Shown piece by piece: positions 21,181 through 31,125 of a stretch of DNA of 64,000 nucleotides. The stretch is taken from contig CP154954.1 in the NCBI GenBank assembly GCA_039621445.1, positions 3,415,715-3,479,714 on the forward strand, written 5' to 3'. Both the position numbers and the translations under genes were made by a program. The notes below the pieces were generated by a model that was given only the letters and a program-made list of their open reading frames with translations, searched no databases and was not told where the DNA came from. Origin of the DNA: Euglena gracilis (lineage: Eukaryota > Euglenida > Euglenophyceae > Euglenales). How positions within the stretch are numbered: the stretch's first letter is position 1; the number at the start of each line of letters is the position of its first letter.

Positions 21181-21277
21181 ACATTTTTCAGGACCACCCC
21201 CAGGGACGGGGGGGGCCACAGGGGAGGTCAAGCCGGCACACCTGGAACAGGTGGGGAGAGCGGACCAGCCGAGACGG

Positions 21278-21720
21278 ATGCTGGACCTGTTCTGCGGGAC
21301 AGGTTCAGTAGGGACGTCTACCGCAGCCTGGGTTTCCAGGTTACGTCGGTGGACGTGAACCACAGGTGGCGGCCAGACATTTGTGTTGACGTGCTAAAAT
21401 AGAATTTTAAAAAACAGTTCCAGCCTGGGAATTTTGAGGCAGTGATGTGTGGGGTCCCCTGCACCGAATTCAGCCTGGCCCTGACCACCAGGGAACGGGA
21501 TTTAACATTGGCTGATAGGCTGGTGCTGCGGGCCTGGCTATCATCAGGTACCTCCGCCAACAGCGGTGGTGGCTGGAAAGCCCCCGGTACGGGTACCTGA
21601 GGACCCGCAGGTACATGGCAGGGATCCCACACGTGGACGTGGATTACTGCCGGTATGCAGACTGGGGCTACCAGAAGTCCGCCAGGGTATGGGGCAGCCC
21701 ACATGTCCTGGGTCTCCGGC
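21278..21720 (+). pseudogene. C5-cytosine DNA methyltransferase domain within the retrotransposon
   Basis: Motif I DLFCGTGS (about 21284) binds S-adenosylmethionine; SVDVNHRW follows as motif II. VMCGVPCTEFS is motif IV with the catalytic Cys (PCTEFS rather than the usual PCQ). WWLESPRYG is the motif VI region (normally ENP/ENV), and VDVDYCRYADWGYQK is a conserved C-terminal block. The segments lie in three frames, with one in-frame TAG near 21400 and two frameshifts, so this copy is dead. Target-recognition sequence is short or absent. Methyltransferases captured by gypsy elements have been described in a few algal and dinoflagellate genomes. This example sits between gag and protease. Confidence 0.85.
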
Positions 21721-21839
21721 CACGGGTGTGTGACGGCCGGACCCGCTCCATCCTGGAAAGCCCAGGACCTGAGGGGAGACGAAAGGGACGGCACCCCTTG
21801 TCCGTGGCCACAGCACCGGCATCGGAGGCCCAGGCTGCT

Positions 21840-22110
21840 GTGTCTCCGGGGCCAGAGGGAGCCCAACGCGGTGTGCCCACGGTCCTGCTCCATGAGGTTG
21901 GGCAGGGTGCAAGGGAACGGCAGCTGCTGATGCGGGTGCAGACCAGGGGGCCAGACGGACAGTCCCACTTCATCAACGCCCTCATTGACACAGGGGCAGA
22001 GGTGAACCTGGTCCGAAGAGGCAAGCTACCCGGCTCATACCTCCTGCCTGCCCCCAAGCCCCTGTCTCTGGTGACCGCCAGTGGCGCCAAGATGGAAGGA
22101 GGGGAACGTG
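21840..22110 (+). pseudogene. Retroviral-type aspartic protease
   Basis: In the frame of 21615-22355, ALIDTGAEVNLVRRG carries the DTGA active-site motif, followed by LSLVTASGAKMEGG. The second element has RILIDTGAEGNLIRQG with the same context (ENANGQILAGG), confirming a conserved domain. It would cleave the gag-pol polyprotein. Fused in frame downstream of the last methyltransferase block. The frame is lost after about 22190. Confidence 0.85.
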
Positions 22111-22394
22111 AGGCAACCCTAGACCTGGACCTCCGGCGGGAGGGGGGCCCGGGTCAGGGGGAGGATCCCTGTGGACGGCTTCAGCCTCCTTTTATTAGGA
22201 TGACATCCACGTGGAGGCCATCATCGGCTTTCCGGAGGAATACCAGCTCGGGGTGTTTCCACACCTCGGGGCCCTGGCGGTCCTCCTTCGGGGGCATGAC
22301 ACGGAGGGTGGGCGAGTTCAGCCAGCAGCCCATAAAAAGGCATAAAAGCGAGTGAGATACCTGAAAACGGTGGAAAAAGTCAGAGCACTGCGGC

Positions 22395-23202
22395 TTGCTT
22401 TGCCCGCGGCAGCCCTTGGGGGAGGACAACGAGGAGCCTGAGTTGGAGGGAAAACCCCTGCGCGAGGATGAGGCAACCCAGGAGGCCGTAGTCAAGGAAC
22501 TCCTGCGGGCAGTCTGGGAGGTCAAGGCACGGGCAGCCCAAGGGGTCATCCTTATTCCCGAAGGGGAACAGGTGACCAGCCAGCGGGCGGAGGAGCTCCG
22601 GGCAGCCCTCAGGAGGTATTTTGAGGGGGAGGTTCTCCGAACCAGGATTTGGGGGGAAATAATCGTTCGGGGGCCCCTGGGGGAAGAGAAAATTGAATTA
22701 AAACCGTGATCTGTGGCAAAGAAACAGAGACCCATCCACCTGACCTGGGAGAGGCACAGAGCCTTGTGTGACCTGGCGGGTGAGTGGGTTCGTGACGAGA
22801 AGGTGGAGGAGGGGGTGCCAAGTGCCTGGAGCCGCCCCACGTTCGTGGCGGCCAAGAAACAGGGGAAGTGGCGTGGGGTTCTGGATTTCCGGGCATTAAA
22901 CGAGGCCACAGTGACGGATGCTTACTCCCTCCCCAGGATTGAGGACATCCTGGTGAACCAGGGACGGAGGTACCTGTTCTCCGTCCTTGTTTCTCAGGGA
23001 TGCCTTCCATCAGGTGCCCCTGCACGAAGGCTCACGCCCATCCAGCTGCTGCAGCACCTCCCGCGAGTCCAAGCAGTGGTGTGTGGTCGTGATGGGCCTG
23101 AAAAATGGAGTGGCCATTTTTCAGCGGGTAATCGACTACTCGCTGAGGGATGTGGCTGATGTCGACAACCAATACGTTGACGACGTCATCGTGGGGACAT
23201 AG
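22395..23202 (+). pseudogene. Gypsy reverse transcriptase
   Basis: After a charged linker, GKWRGVLDFRALNE and YSLPRIEDIL give the finger/palm start. FSVL with a broken continuation RDAFHQVPL at 22975-23020 is motif A. VMGLKNGVAIFQRVI is motif B and QYVDDVIVGT is the YVDD catalytic motif. A TGA at 22707, a short insertion/frameshift near 22985 and a TAG at 23200 interrupt it. Order and motifs are typical of Ty3/gypsy. Confidence 0.88.
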
Positions 23203-23204
23203 TC

Positions 23205-24110
23205 GTGTGGCACGGAGGAAGCTACCATGGAGGCACACGACCAAGACATCAGGCGAGTGTTACGGGCACTGCGGGAACACCGCCTGGTCGTGGACAAGAA
23301 CAAGTGCCGCTTCTTCGTAAGAGAACTGGAGTTCTGTGGCCACATCCTGGGGGGAGGAAAACGGAGGCCAGCACCGGGCAAAGTCATGGCGCTGGATAAG
23401 TTGGAGGAGCCCCGCACGATCACAGCCCTCAGGGGCTTTCTAGGCTTCACCAACTACTACTCCAGCTACGTGAAGGAGTATGCCCATTATGCATCCTCCC
23501 TGATGGACCTCCTCAAGGTGGGACGAGTGGAGTGGAAAAAGGGGAGCAAAAAACCTGTGAAATTCCGCCAAGTGGAACGGGAGGCCTTCACCGCCATGAA
23601 GCAGGAGCTCCTCCGGGGATTGAAGCTCCACACCATCAACCCGGACCAGCCATTCATTCTCCGGGTGGATGCGAGCGACAAGGCGGTGGGGGCAGCCTTG
23701 GAACAGTTTTTGGAGCCAACAGAGGGGATGCACACAGCCATGGAAGCCACTACACGGAAAACCGTGCCTGTGGCCTTCTGCTCCAGGAAAATCCCGGCTG
23801 GACAGGTGAAGAGCTGGTCTCCGCGAGAGAAAGAGACCTACGCCGTCATCCTTGCCCTCCAAAATGGGCCTCCTACATCGGCCTGCAGCCGGCGTTGGGT
23901 CCTCACGGACCACAAGTCCCTGGTGGCCTGCACCAAGGAAACCCTGGACACGCCCAGCGGACCTGCCGGGAGGCGGGGACGCTGACATGAAATGTTCTCA
24001 CGGTTTGAACTTCACGTGGTCTATATCCCGGGAAAGGAAAATGTGGTGGCGGATGCCCTCAGCAGATGGGCATATCCTGCCTCCAAGGCTTTTGCCGACA
24101 TCAGCCTCCA
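23205..24110 (+). pseudogene. Gypsy RT connection and RNase H
   Basis: NKCRFFVRELEFCGHIL and LRGFLGFTNYY are the standard RT-to-RNase H connection. FILRVDASDKAVGAAL holds the first RNase H Asp, and SPREKETYAVILAL the Glu. The DHKSL motif and then VVYIPGKENVVADALSR complete the domain. Frameshifts occur near 23860 and 23985. Confidence 0.88.
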
Positions 24111-24699
24111 CGGGAGCGGGGAGGATGATGAAGCAATGAGGGCCATGATCGAAGACGAACGGAGGGAAGAGCCGGAATGCGAGACACCGCACGGGGGGGG
24201 AGGAACTCCACGTGGCGGTAACAAAAAGCAGTGGGGGAGACACAGCAGCACAGCACGGACCTGGCCCCAGCCCCACAGAGGGGGAGAGGGCTGAGGATTC
24301 AGTGCCAGGGAGCCCTGACCCTGACCCCACAGGGGGGGAGGGGCCTGTGGACGCCCCCTTGGGAGATTCGGGTCCCATCCTCACGGGAGGGGAGGGGGTT
24401 GGGGTACCTGGGTTTGACACGCGGGTGACACGGGGTCCCCCTCGTGCCCATCTTTTCATGGATGAATTCGGGAATGAACAGCCGGCAAGAGGGGGGGAAC
24501 CTGAGGAACATCAACCGGGGGGAAGAGTTCTGAGTGAGGACCTTCAGCGGACCCCAACATCAACGATCCCCACGGAGGTGATCTTGGGGAACCTGAGGGG
24601 GAACCGATTTCATTTTCTCCAGACACGGGGGTGCACACCCAGGAAGAGGTGGATGAGGATCCCTCCATCCCAGTGATGGACAGGGATTGGTCACGGGCA

Positions 24700-25890
24700 T
24701 ATTAAAATTGCCCTGTGTGGCGGCCTGTTTATGCAAATGCCTGCAGGAGAGTGGCCTGAGGGAGTCCGTCTGTACGAGGACAAAATGTACACGGACGGGA
24801 TCCTCTTTGTGCCAACCAGCCTGATGGGGCTCGTGGTCCGTGCCCACCACGGGGACGCAGGCCACCCAGGAGCCTCCAGGCTCTGGCACCAGATGGGGCG
24901 GTGGTACAGGTTCGCGGATCCAAGGGGGGCTGAGAAAATCACCCAAGGCATCCAGCGGCAATGTGAAATCTGCCAAGCCTGTGACCACTCTCGAGCACCT
25001 TTCAAGTGTGCTCTCGAAGCCACCCCTGTGCCACCGTTCCTCATGGACAGTGTGGCAGTGGACCTGTTCGACATGCCTGAGGTGACCCACGAGAGCCGAG
25101 TGTATGATTACCTGGCCCTGTGCGTGGACCGTGAGAGTGGGTGGACAGTGGCCACCCCCCACAAGTACAAGGGCCTGACAGCTGAGGTGGTGGCCAAGGC
25201 CATGTTCCGCTACTAGGGCATGTTCGGGGTGCCCTCTGTGTGACCTCGGACCGTGGCCCCCATTTTGCTTCGGCTTGGAGGCAAACAATGTGCGTCGCCA
25301 TGGGGGTGAGGCGTGCCTACGGGCAAGCCGACCACCACCAGGCCAACGGTCGGGCATAGGTGGCAGGCCAACGGGCGATGAACACCCTGTCCAAGCTCAT
25401 CGCTGACCTGTCGGAGAAGGAGGCCTCATGGGTGGTGCTGTTACCCAAGGCCCTCCGGCACCTGCACGATGTGCCAGGCTTGTCGCCCTACGAGGCGGTT
25501 TTCGGGCGGCACCGGCCACTCCAAGGCCTGCACCACCGGCCACCACGAGAGGCCGAGGTGGCAGCCGACTTCATGGCACGGATGCGGGCTATGGACGAGG
25601 AGGTGGCCTCAACCTTGAGTGCCTTGCACGCCAAACGGTGGGCTTCCATCAACGCCAAGAGAAGGGATCCACTTCCTCTGGAGGTCGGTGCCAAGGTGTG
25701 GTACCGTCCCGAGTCACAGCCGGGAACGGACAAGTTGGCCACCAAGTGGAAAAGGGGGACTGTGGTGGCCCGCCAGTGTCTACACTCATGTGTGGTGGAG
25801 CTGCCCCCGGGGGCCCGCCAAGAGACACACCGGAGCCAACTGAAGCTCTACGCAGAAGACGAGTTCTCCACCGAACCCTCCCAAAGTTCT
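24700..25890 (+). pseudogene. Gypsy integrase
   Basis: Zinc-binding HHCC region: HHGDAGHPG then CEICQAC. Catalytic core: VAVDLFDMP (first Asp), TSDRGPHFAS (second Asp, needs one frameshift) and, at the expected distance, HHQANGRA followed by a stop and VAGQRAMN, where the catalytic Glu codon position is TAG (25357). Another TAG sits at 25214 within FRY-GMFGVPS, where Trp is usual. The C-terminal part has KVWYRPESQPGTDKLATKW, an integrase C-terminal GPY/F-like region. Degraded and inactive. Confidence 0.88.
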
Positions 25891-26168
25891 ATTTCAATCA
25901 CAAGGCGGCCACCCTGGAGGTGGGACCGGATGAGTGGGTGGTGGAGGACATTGTGGGCAGCCGGAACCACCCGGAAACGGGGCTGCCGGAAATTCAGGTG
26001 AGGTGGAAAAATTGGGATCCGACGGATCTCCAATGGCTGCCATGGTCGGATTTCTTCCCATCCTACAACGAGGATGTGGTGGATTATTGTGCAGCCAAGG
26101 GGATTCCATTGGAGGTGGTGGGACTTCTCCGCCACGGGAGGAAAGGGGCGCGGGGTCGAAGGCAATAG
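25885..26168 (+). pseudogene. Chromodomain at the integrase C-terminus
   Basis: EWVVEDIVGSRNHPETGLPE followed by IQVRWKNWDPTDLQWLPW matches the chromodomain pattern (VExIL..R...G...YLVKW.G......TWEP). It marks the element as chromovirus-like; such domains direct integration toward particular chromatin. The frame differs from the integrase frame by one shift. It ends at TAG (26166), followed by a purine-rich stretch. Confidence 0.8.
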
Positions 26169-26169
26169 G

Positions 26170-27800
26170 GGGAGGGTTTGAGGTGGATGCGGGAGGAAGT
26201 TGGGTGCGGGGACTGTGGTGGTGGCGGAGCACCCCTACGTCCCAGGCCCTGATTCTGATTTTATTTGTGCCTTGGCAGGTTCAACTTCAATTTCAAAATT
26301 CAGATTTCAAACTCCTGCGACCGCCCCTTGGCTACGGGCGTGGGGCCGGTGGCCCCAGAAGCCGGGGGCCTGGTGTCCCCCTCGGAAGGGAACATGATGC
26401 CCGGGCGGGGCGAGGAGGCCACACGAGTGCACGGGGGGGGTCCCATCCCCAAGGGCCCCTGAGGGTGCCAACATCCTCCCCCCCCAGGGCTGGCCTCCCC
26501 CAACACCCGCGGCCACAGAGCGCCCCCCGGCACCCACTCCCCGCACGTGCTCAACACCGCACGGTGCGGCCCGAGGGGCCCCGGGGGGGGTCCACAGGGG
26601 GCCCTGCGGGCCCGAGCCCCCCCCCACGGGTGCCTGCCGGGTTTTTTTTTTTTCTTTTTGAGCCATTCAAGGCGTGGTGCCCTGGCCAAAGGGGGGGGGG
26701 TGCCTGGGGCGGGGGGGCGGTGCACCTGCTATTTTGTTCAATGTTTGATGGTTGGCCACACCCCTCTTCGGCCCACCGTGCCGAGGGAGGGGGGGGGGCG
26801 CCTGCAATTTTCTTTTTTGGTTGCACCCCCCTCCCCGAAGGAGGGGGGGGGGGCGCCTGCCGTTTTTTTTTTGGTCTCCACCCCCCCTCGGGGGGGGGGG
26901 GGGGGCGATTTTAAAAACACCCCCGGCCAAGCTAACCCCCGGGGGGGGGGGCAGGAACCCCCACACGGAGCCAGGGGGGGGGGGCAGCCCCCAAGGGGGG
27001 GGGGGGGCGCCACCCCCTCGGGGGGGGGGGCAGCCCCTCACCGGCCCCCTCACGGGGGGGGCCCCACCTCAAGGCCCCCCGGCGGCGCCCCCCGGCGCCC
27101 CCGGGCGGGGCCCCACCCCGGGGGCTGGGCCGGGCAAGGGGCGGGCCTTCCAAATGCACAAACTGCCACCCCGGGCCAAGCGGGGGGGGTGGGGGAAGGA
27201 ATCACAATTACACCCGAGCATCGAGCGTTTCGGGGGGGGGGCGCCCCTACCCATGGGCCAAGAGGGCTCACGGGATCGGAAGGAGAGCGGAGGGGCCCCA
27301 AGCGGCGCCTCCCCGGGTCACGGGTCTGGAGGCGCCCGTTCCTCCTTCTCGCCCCTCCCGTGTATCCCCCTCCCCAAACGGCGCGCGCCACACACGGCAC
27401 GTGGCATCACCGCTTCGTGCGTTTCCACACAAAAAAATATAATTCTTTGGAGGCGGGAGAGCGAAAAGGGGAGGGGCGGCACCTCGGACCGGCAAAGGAG
27501 TCGAACTTAAATTGCACGGCAATTTTTTTGAGGAGGGGAGTGTGCGCGGTCCGAGGGCGCCCGCCCGAAGGGGGGGTCCCAAGTGGGCCCAAAGGGGCCA
27601 CGAAGGGCCGCAAGGGGGCTCCAAGGCCCCCACGGACCTTTTGAGACCCCACTGGCCCCCAAGGGGGCCCGACAGCGCATTTTGACCAAGCCAAGGGAAG
27701 GTAAAGGAGGAGGCAGGTTGAGAGGGCCAACAGGCAACCCCCAAGGGGATGCGCAGGCCCTGCTGGGCTTTGCGGAAGCAGCCCAGCTTATGATATATAT
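26170..27800. repeat. G-run/C-run-rich region with hairpin modules
   Basis: From 26640 to 27060, units of the type gaggGGGGGGGcgcctgc...tttttttttgg...CCCCCCtc repeat irregularly, each able to fold C-run against G-run. ORFs here (326 and 365 codons) are Gly/Pro-rich translations of homopolymers. 27490-27560 has a possible polypurine tract (gaggaggggag). No gene is supported. Confidence 0.6.
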
Positions 27801-27821
27801 ATCATAGCTTATATATATATC

Positions 27822-28346
27822 ATGATACACAGTTCCAGGGAGTCAAATGCATTTGGAAACCGGAGGGCCAGGTCTGCTAAGGCAGATCGGGCCAAGGCGT
27901 CCAGGACATCCTCCCAAACACGGTCAGCAAAGGGGGGCGAAACGGTGGCAAAACCGTCCGTTCGAAAATCAGATTCACAGGTGACAGCTCCTGCTACCAA
28001 CGCAAACGTGAACCCCCCCGTGCAAAATCAAGTGCCAGTGGTTCGATCACAGTCATTGCCACCCCCCCCAGCAAACTCAATTTGGCAATGGGGGTGAATG
28101 GAGAAATGATTCTGGGTGGAATTCAAATGCCAGCACCAATTTTCAGGGAGATCAGTGGTGGCACTGAAATCAACAGAATTTTGATTCACAGTCTTGTGAT
28201 GGCGAAGGCAAAGGCAAAGGCAAAGGCAAGGGCAAAGGAAACAATTCTTGGAGGAAAGGAAATAATGGAAATGACTGGTCTAGGGGAAAGGGCCAGGATG
28301 GTGGAAAAGGCAAAGGAAAAGGAAGGGGGAAAGGAAACCGATGCTA
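27822..28346 (+). pseudogene. Second gypsy-like element: Gly/Lys-rich gag-type C-terminus
   Basis: 27822-28097 reads a basic, Ser/Pro-rich linker ending NSIWQWG. After a frameshift it continues Asn/Gly/Trp-rich and then GEGKGKGKGKGKGNN ... KGKGKGRGKGNRC before a stop at about 28347. GK-rich tails are typical RNA-binding ends of gag-like proteins. No capsid domain is visible. Its assignment to the second element rests on position upstream of the related methyltransferase and protease remnants. Confidence 0.45.
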
Positions 28347-28426
28347 GGACAGCCGGGGTGGACCGTTGGGAGCGAGAGCCGCCCCGGGCTCGCATACCCA
28401 GCCCCACACAAAGACATAAGCAAATC

Positions 28427-28795
28427 CTAGGTGGCATGAGAAATCTCGTGCGAGTGAAAACACGATGAAAAATCTTCCATCCCGGGAGATCTCTGCGCAA
28501 GGTGTGTCCAGTGTGTCGTGTGTGTGTCTGCGTGACGTGCAAATCTGTGATCCAGCCCAAATCTCTCCTGGAAGGGTTGCCTTCTATCAACCAACAAGGC
28601 CCACACCCCCCAACGGGTACCCCTCAAAATCCTCCCATCAGCCTCAAACAACTTTGTCCCCTTGGGAAAATAAACCTTTTTGACAGCCATAGCCACCAGA
28701 CTTTTCACCCACCTCCTATTCCTATTCCAGCTGGGAACAATGCACATGCAAATCGCACCGACAATTGGAAAATTTGTGCCCAATTTTTCAGACAA
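28427..28795 (-). pseudogene. Second element: conserved 'PSWNRNRRW' segment, inverted
   Basis: Minus-strand frame with IVPSWNRNRRWVKSLVAM and LFEADGRILRGTRWGVWALL, matching the 20915-21180 segment of the first element. Gag-like and protease remnants on either side are on the plus strand, so this piece has been inverted. Confidence 0.65.
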
Positions 28796-28859
28796 CTTCA
28801 GGCAACAAAGTCCAGGGGGGGATCATCCACAACCGTCTTCCTCCACCCCACCAAATCCT

Positions 28860-29195
28860 TTACATGGCATCATCATCCTCCCGTAAAACTTTCGCACCTG
28901 GCATTTTGCTGTTGCAAAACAATCCAAAAAAAGTTGCCTTTGCAAAACAATACCGTTCCGCCTCTTTAACCCGATAATCCTTCTCAATTTCCTCCATACA
29001 AACTTTCCTAACAGCATAATCCTCCCTACGATATCCGCTTTTTCCGCCAGACACTTCCGTTCCAAAAAAACACCGGTTAACAAATACTCCACCAGTTGTT
29101 TGGGCATCCTCCATTTTTTCTGAGTACCAACTGTCATTCCATATCCTCCCAACTTTTCTCGGTGACTCCTCCCCACAGAAATCAAATTCGGGCAA
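28860..29195 (-). pseudogene. Unassigned coding-like segment in the second element
   Basis: 111-codon minus frame, Lys/Glu-rich, lying between the two inverted fragments. I see no domain and could not align it with the first element. It may be a decayed part of the same polyprotein or a chance frame. Confidence 0.25.
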
Positions 29196-29251
29196 GTCTG
29201 GCCATCACAAAGTTTGTTTTGTAGCTTGCTCAGACTTTCGCTCCCCCAGAT

Positions 29252-29530
29252 TCAGGTAGGCTTTTGATATCCCCAATCTGAAAACTGACAATAGTCAACA
29301 TCGACAAAAGTCAGATTTTGAACACAGGGTCTTTTCCGCAAAAGTCCATGCCGGGGATTTTCAACCCACCACCATTTTGGCTTGAAATATTCGACAATCT
29401 CCAAAGTTTTTTTGACCAGCCGATCTGCCCGCTCCAAATTTCTTACTCCCAATGTTTTGGCCAAGCTATATTCGGGAGGGGGCAGCCCCAGGGAAGAAAA
29501 AAATTGGTGCGGCTTAAAAAAAGAATGTTG
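29252..29530 (-). pseudogene. Second cytosine methyltransferase fragment, inverted
   Basis: Minus-strand frame reads GLPPPEYSLAKT, then NLERADRLVKKTLEI, KWWWVENPRHGLLRKRP and VDVDYCQFSDWGYQKPT. It aligns with motif IV to the C-terminal block of the first methyltransferase (PCTEFSLAL ... ADRLVLRAL ... WWLESPRYGYLRTR ... VDVDYCRYADWGYQK). The catalytic PC is PP here, so the nucleophile is lost. Motif I is absent. The adjacent protease is on the opposite strand. Confidence 0.8.
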
Positions 29531-29559
29531 AGGGGGACAAAAACTCGGGGAGGATCGAA

Positions 29560-29999
29560 GAAACTCGGGGAGGACAGACAACTTCTGTTAAAAACCCAGA
29601 TTAAGTTGGCAAATGGGGAGGAAAAAAACGGCCAGAATTTTGATTGATACGGGGGCTGAAGGAAACCTCATTCGACAAGGGTTGATAGGGGACCACCTAA
29701 TGTATCCTGCTGAGGACCCGTTAAGGTTTGAAAATGCCAATGGGCAAATTTTGGCGGGGGGGAGCAGATGTGCAAAGGTAAAAATGACCCTTCAACAAAA
29801 TTGGAATGAGGAAAGGGAAATTGAGAGGGTTGAATATGAGGTTGAATTTTATGAGGCACCACAGTATATTCGCTGCCCGTTTGTTATATTGCCGTTCGCT
29901 GTCCCTCTTCCCATCCCTTCCCTCTCCATACCCCTCGCATTACGGTCACGCGGTGGTGTTATAAGGGTTCCTTCTCAAATCATTCGGATGTGTGCATGA
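29560..29999 (+). pseudogene. Second element: aspartic protease
   Basis: ARILIDTGAEGNLIRQG carries DTGA. Upstream, in another frame, EDRQLLLKTQIKLANGEE matches the ARERQLLMRVQTRGPDGQ region before the first protease, so a frameshift lies near 29640. The C-terminal half of the ORF (after about 29890) does not resemble a protease and may be out of frame. No RT follows. Confidence 0.75.
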
Positions 30000-30074
30000 T
30001 GATGGATTACACTGTGCATGGTAGTCCTTGGTCACAATATGAGCCCTCACACGGTTGGTTAAGGGGACGGAGTT

Positions 30075-30365
30075 TTGGACAAAAAACCCCCCGGCCCAAG
30101 GAGGGGGGGGGGGCGCCTTGATTTTTTTGGACAAAAAAACCCCCCGGCCCGAGGAGGGGGGGGGCGCTTGAATTTTTTGATAAAAATCCCCCGGCCTGAG
30201 GAGGGGGGGGGGCGCTTGATTTTTTTGGCAAAAATCACCCCGGCCCGAGGGAGGGGGGGGGCTTGACGAATTTGAACCAAAAATCTCCCCGACCCGAAGG
30301 GGGGCGCCAACCGAATTTTTACCAAAAAATCTCCCGACCCGTTGGAAGGGGGGGATCTTGGTGAA
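30075..30365 (+). repeat. Tandem C-run/G-run hairpin minisatellite (about 55-60 bp units)
   Basis: About six units of cccccGGCCCgaggaggGGGGGGgcgcttgatttttttgg.caaaaa. Each unit can fold its C-run against its G-run with a GGCCC...GAGG loop. The copies differ at many positions. The design resembles modules at 26770-26910. Confidence 0.85.
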
Positions 30366-30599
30366 GACCCTCATACCACCCGTGAGAAGCGGGGGGGGGG
30401 TGGCAGCTAATATTCATTGGTTGGTGAACCAAGTCTTTCCCAAAGGTTTGAAGGCACTTGAAAGCCATAGTCCATGAAGTTTGTTTCCCATTTGTTTATT
30501 CAAGGGAGAATGGGTGTGGGACATAGGCTTTGGATTAAAGAGTTCCGAATGGAGGATTTCCCCCCCGTTGTTGAGGAACGGGGGGGGGGCGAGTTTTTG

Positions 30600-30869
30600 G
30601 GGTCCGACTAAGGTCGCAAGGGAGGGGGTGTCGGCCGCCGGCTTTCGCCGGCAGCCAAAAATTGCCAGAATGCGCAAATTACAAAGTCGCGGGTAACAGC
30701 CAATCAGTTAGGGAAACCCGGACTTAAATTGGAAGCGGGTCAAATTTCTAAGCGCCTTCGAATTTGTCTTTTTTCACAGACCTTGTGGGGTTTTCCCCAA
30801 TATTTGGCAAGAATGAATACTTTGAATTTGAATTTGGCAATTGGACTTTGAATTGGAGTTGCAAGCTGA
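30600..30869 (+). repeat. Polypurine tract and truncated 3' LTR
   Basis: gcaagggaggggg directly precedes TGTCGGCCGCCGGC. The following 241 bp match the start of the left LTR (shared words include ttccccaatatttggcaag and ggaagcgggtcaa). Similarity stops at about 30869, where coding-like sequence on the minus strand begins. Confidence 0.7.
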
Positions 30870-31125
30870 ACGCGGCGGTAGGATTGGATGGCGCTGTCCA
30901 GGGCGGAGCGTCGGGAGGCAGACGCTGCGGAGATGGCGCTGCGGAGGGCAGGGACGGTCGTGCGGGGGAGATGGACACCGCGGGCGGCGAGGTAATCCAG
31001 CAAGCGGACCCATGGCCAGGGCCATGGGACGGTGGAGGGCGGGCGGGCATTCAGGCGCTCCAGCCGGTGCAGCTCGGCGAGCGTGCCACGAAGATGCACC
31101 ACCTTCACGGACTCGTAGGCAGGCC
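30870..31125 (-). pseudogene. Unassigned GC-rich coding fragment next to the LINE endonuclease
   Basis: The minus-strand frame gives YESVKVVHLRGTLAELHRLE and then ARGVHLPRTTVPALRSA, with high GC at third positions. I do not recognise the domain. It abuts the plus-strand LINE endonuclease fragment head to head, so it could be an inverted part of the same LINE or of another gene. Confidence 0.35.

Larger units (their letters stand above)
17988..30869 (+). mobile_element. Nested Ty3/gypsy retrotransposon region with cytosine methyltransferase
   Basis: An approx. 245-bp sequence starting TGTCGGCCGCCGGC occurs at 17988 and again at 30629, in direct orientation. The left copy is followed by an LTR-like stretch ending in CA and a primer-binding site; the right copy is preceded by a polypurine tract (caagggaggggg). 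These are the expected LTR borders. Between them, gag-like, methyltransferase, protease, RT, RNase H, integrase and chromodomain segments run in order up to 26.17 kb. A GC-rich stretch and a second, scrambled element follow. Because two elements are present, it is not certain that the two LTR copies belong to one insertion. Confidence 0.75.

Noticed and set aside
26547-27644. 365-codon plus frame
   Set aside because: Gly/Pro/Ala-rich translation of G- and C-runs; several frames on both strands are equally open and no domain is visible.
30075-30365. CRISPR-like regular array
   Set aside because: Units are tandem with no unique spacers, G/C-run based, in eukaryotic DNA; it is a minisatellite.
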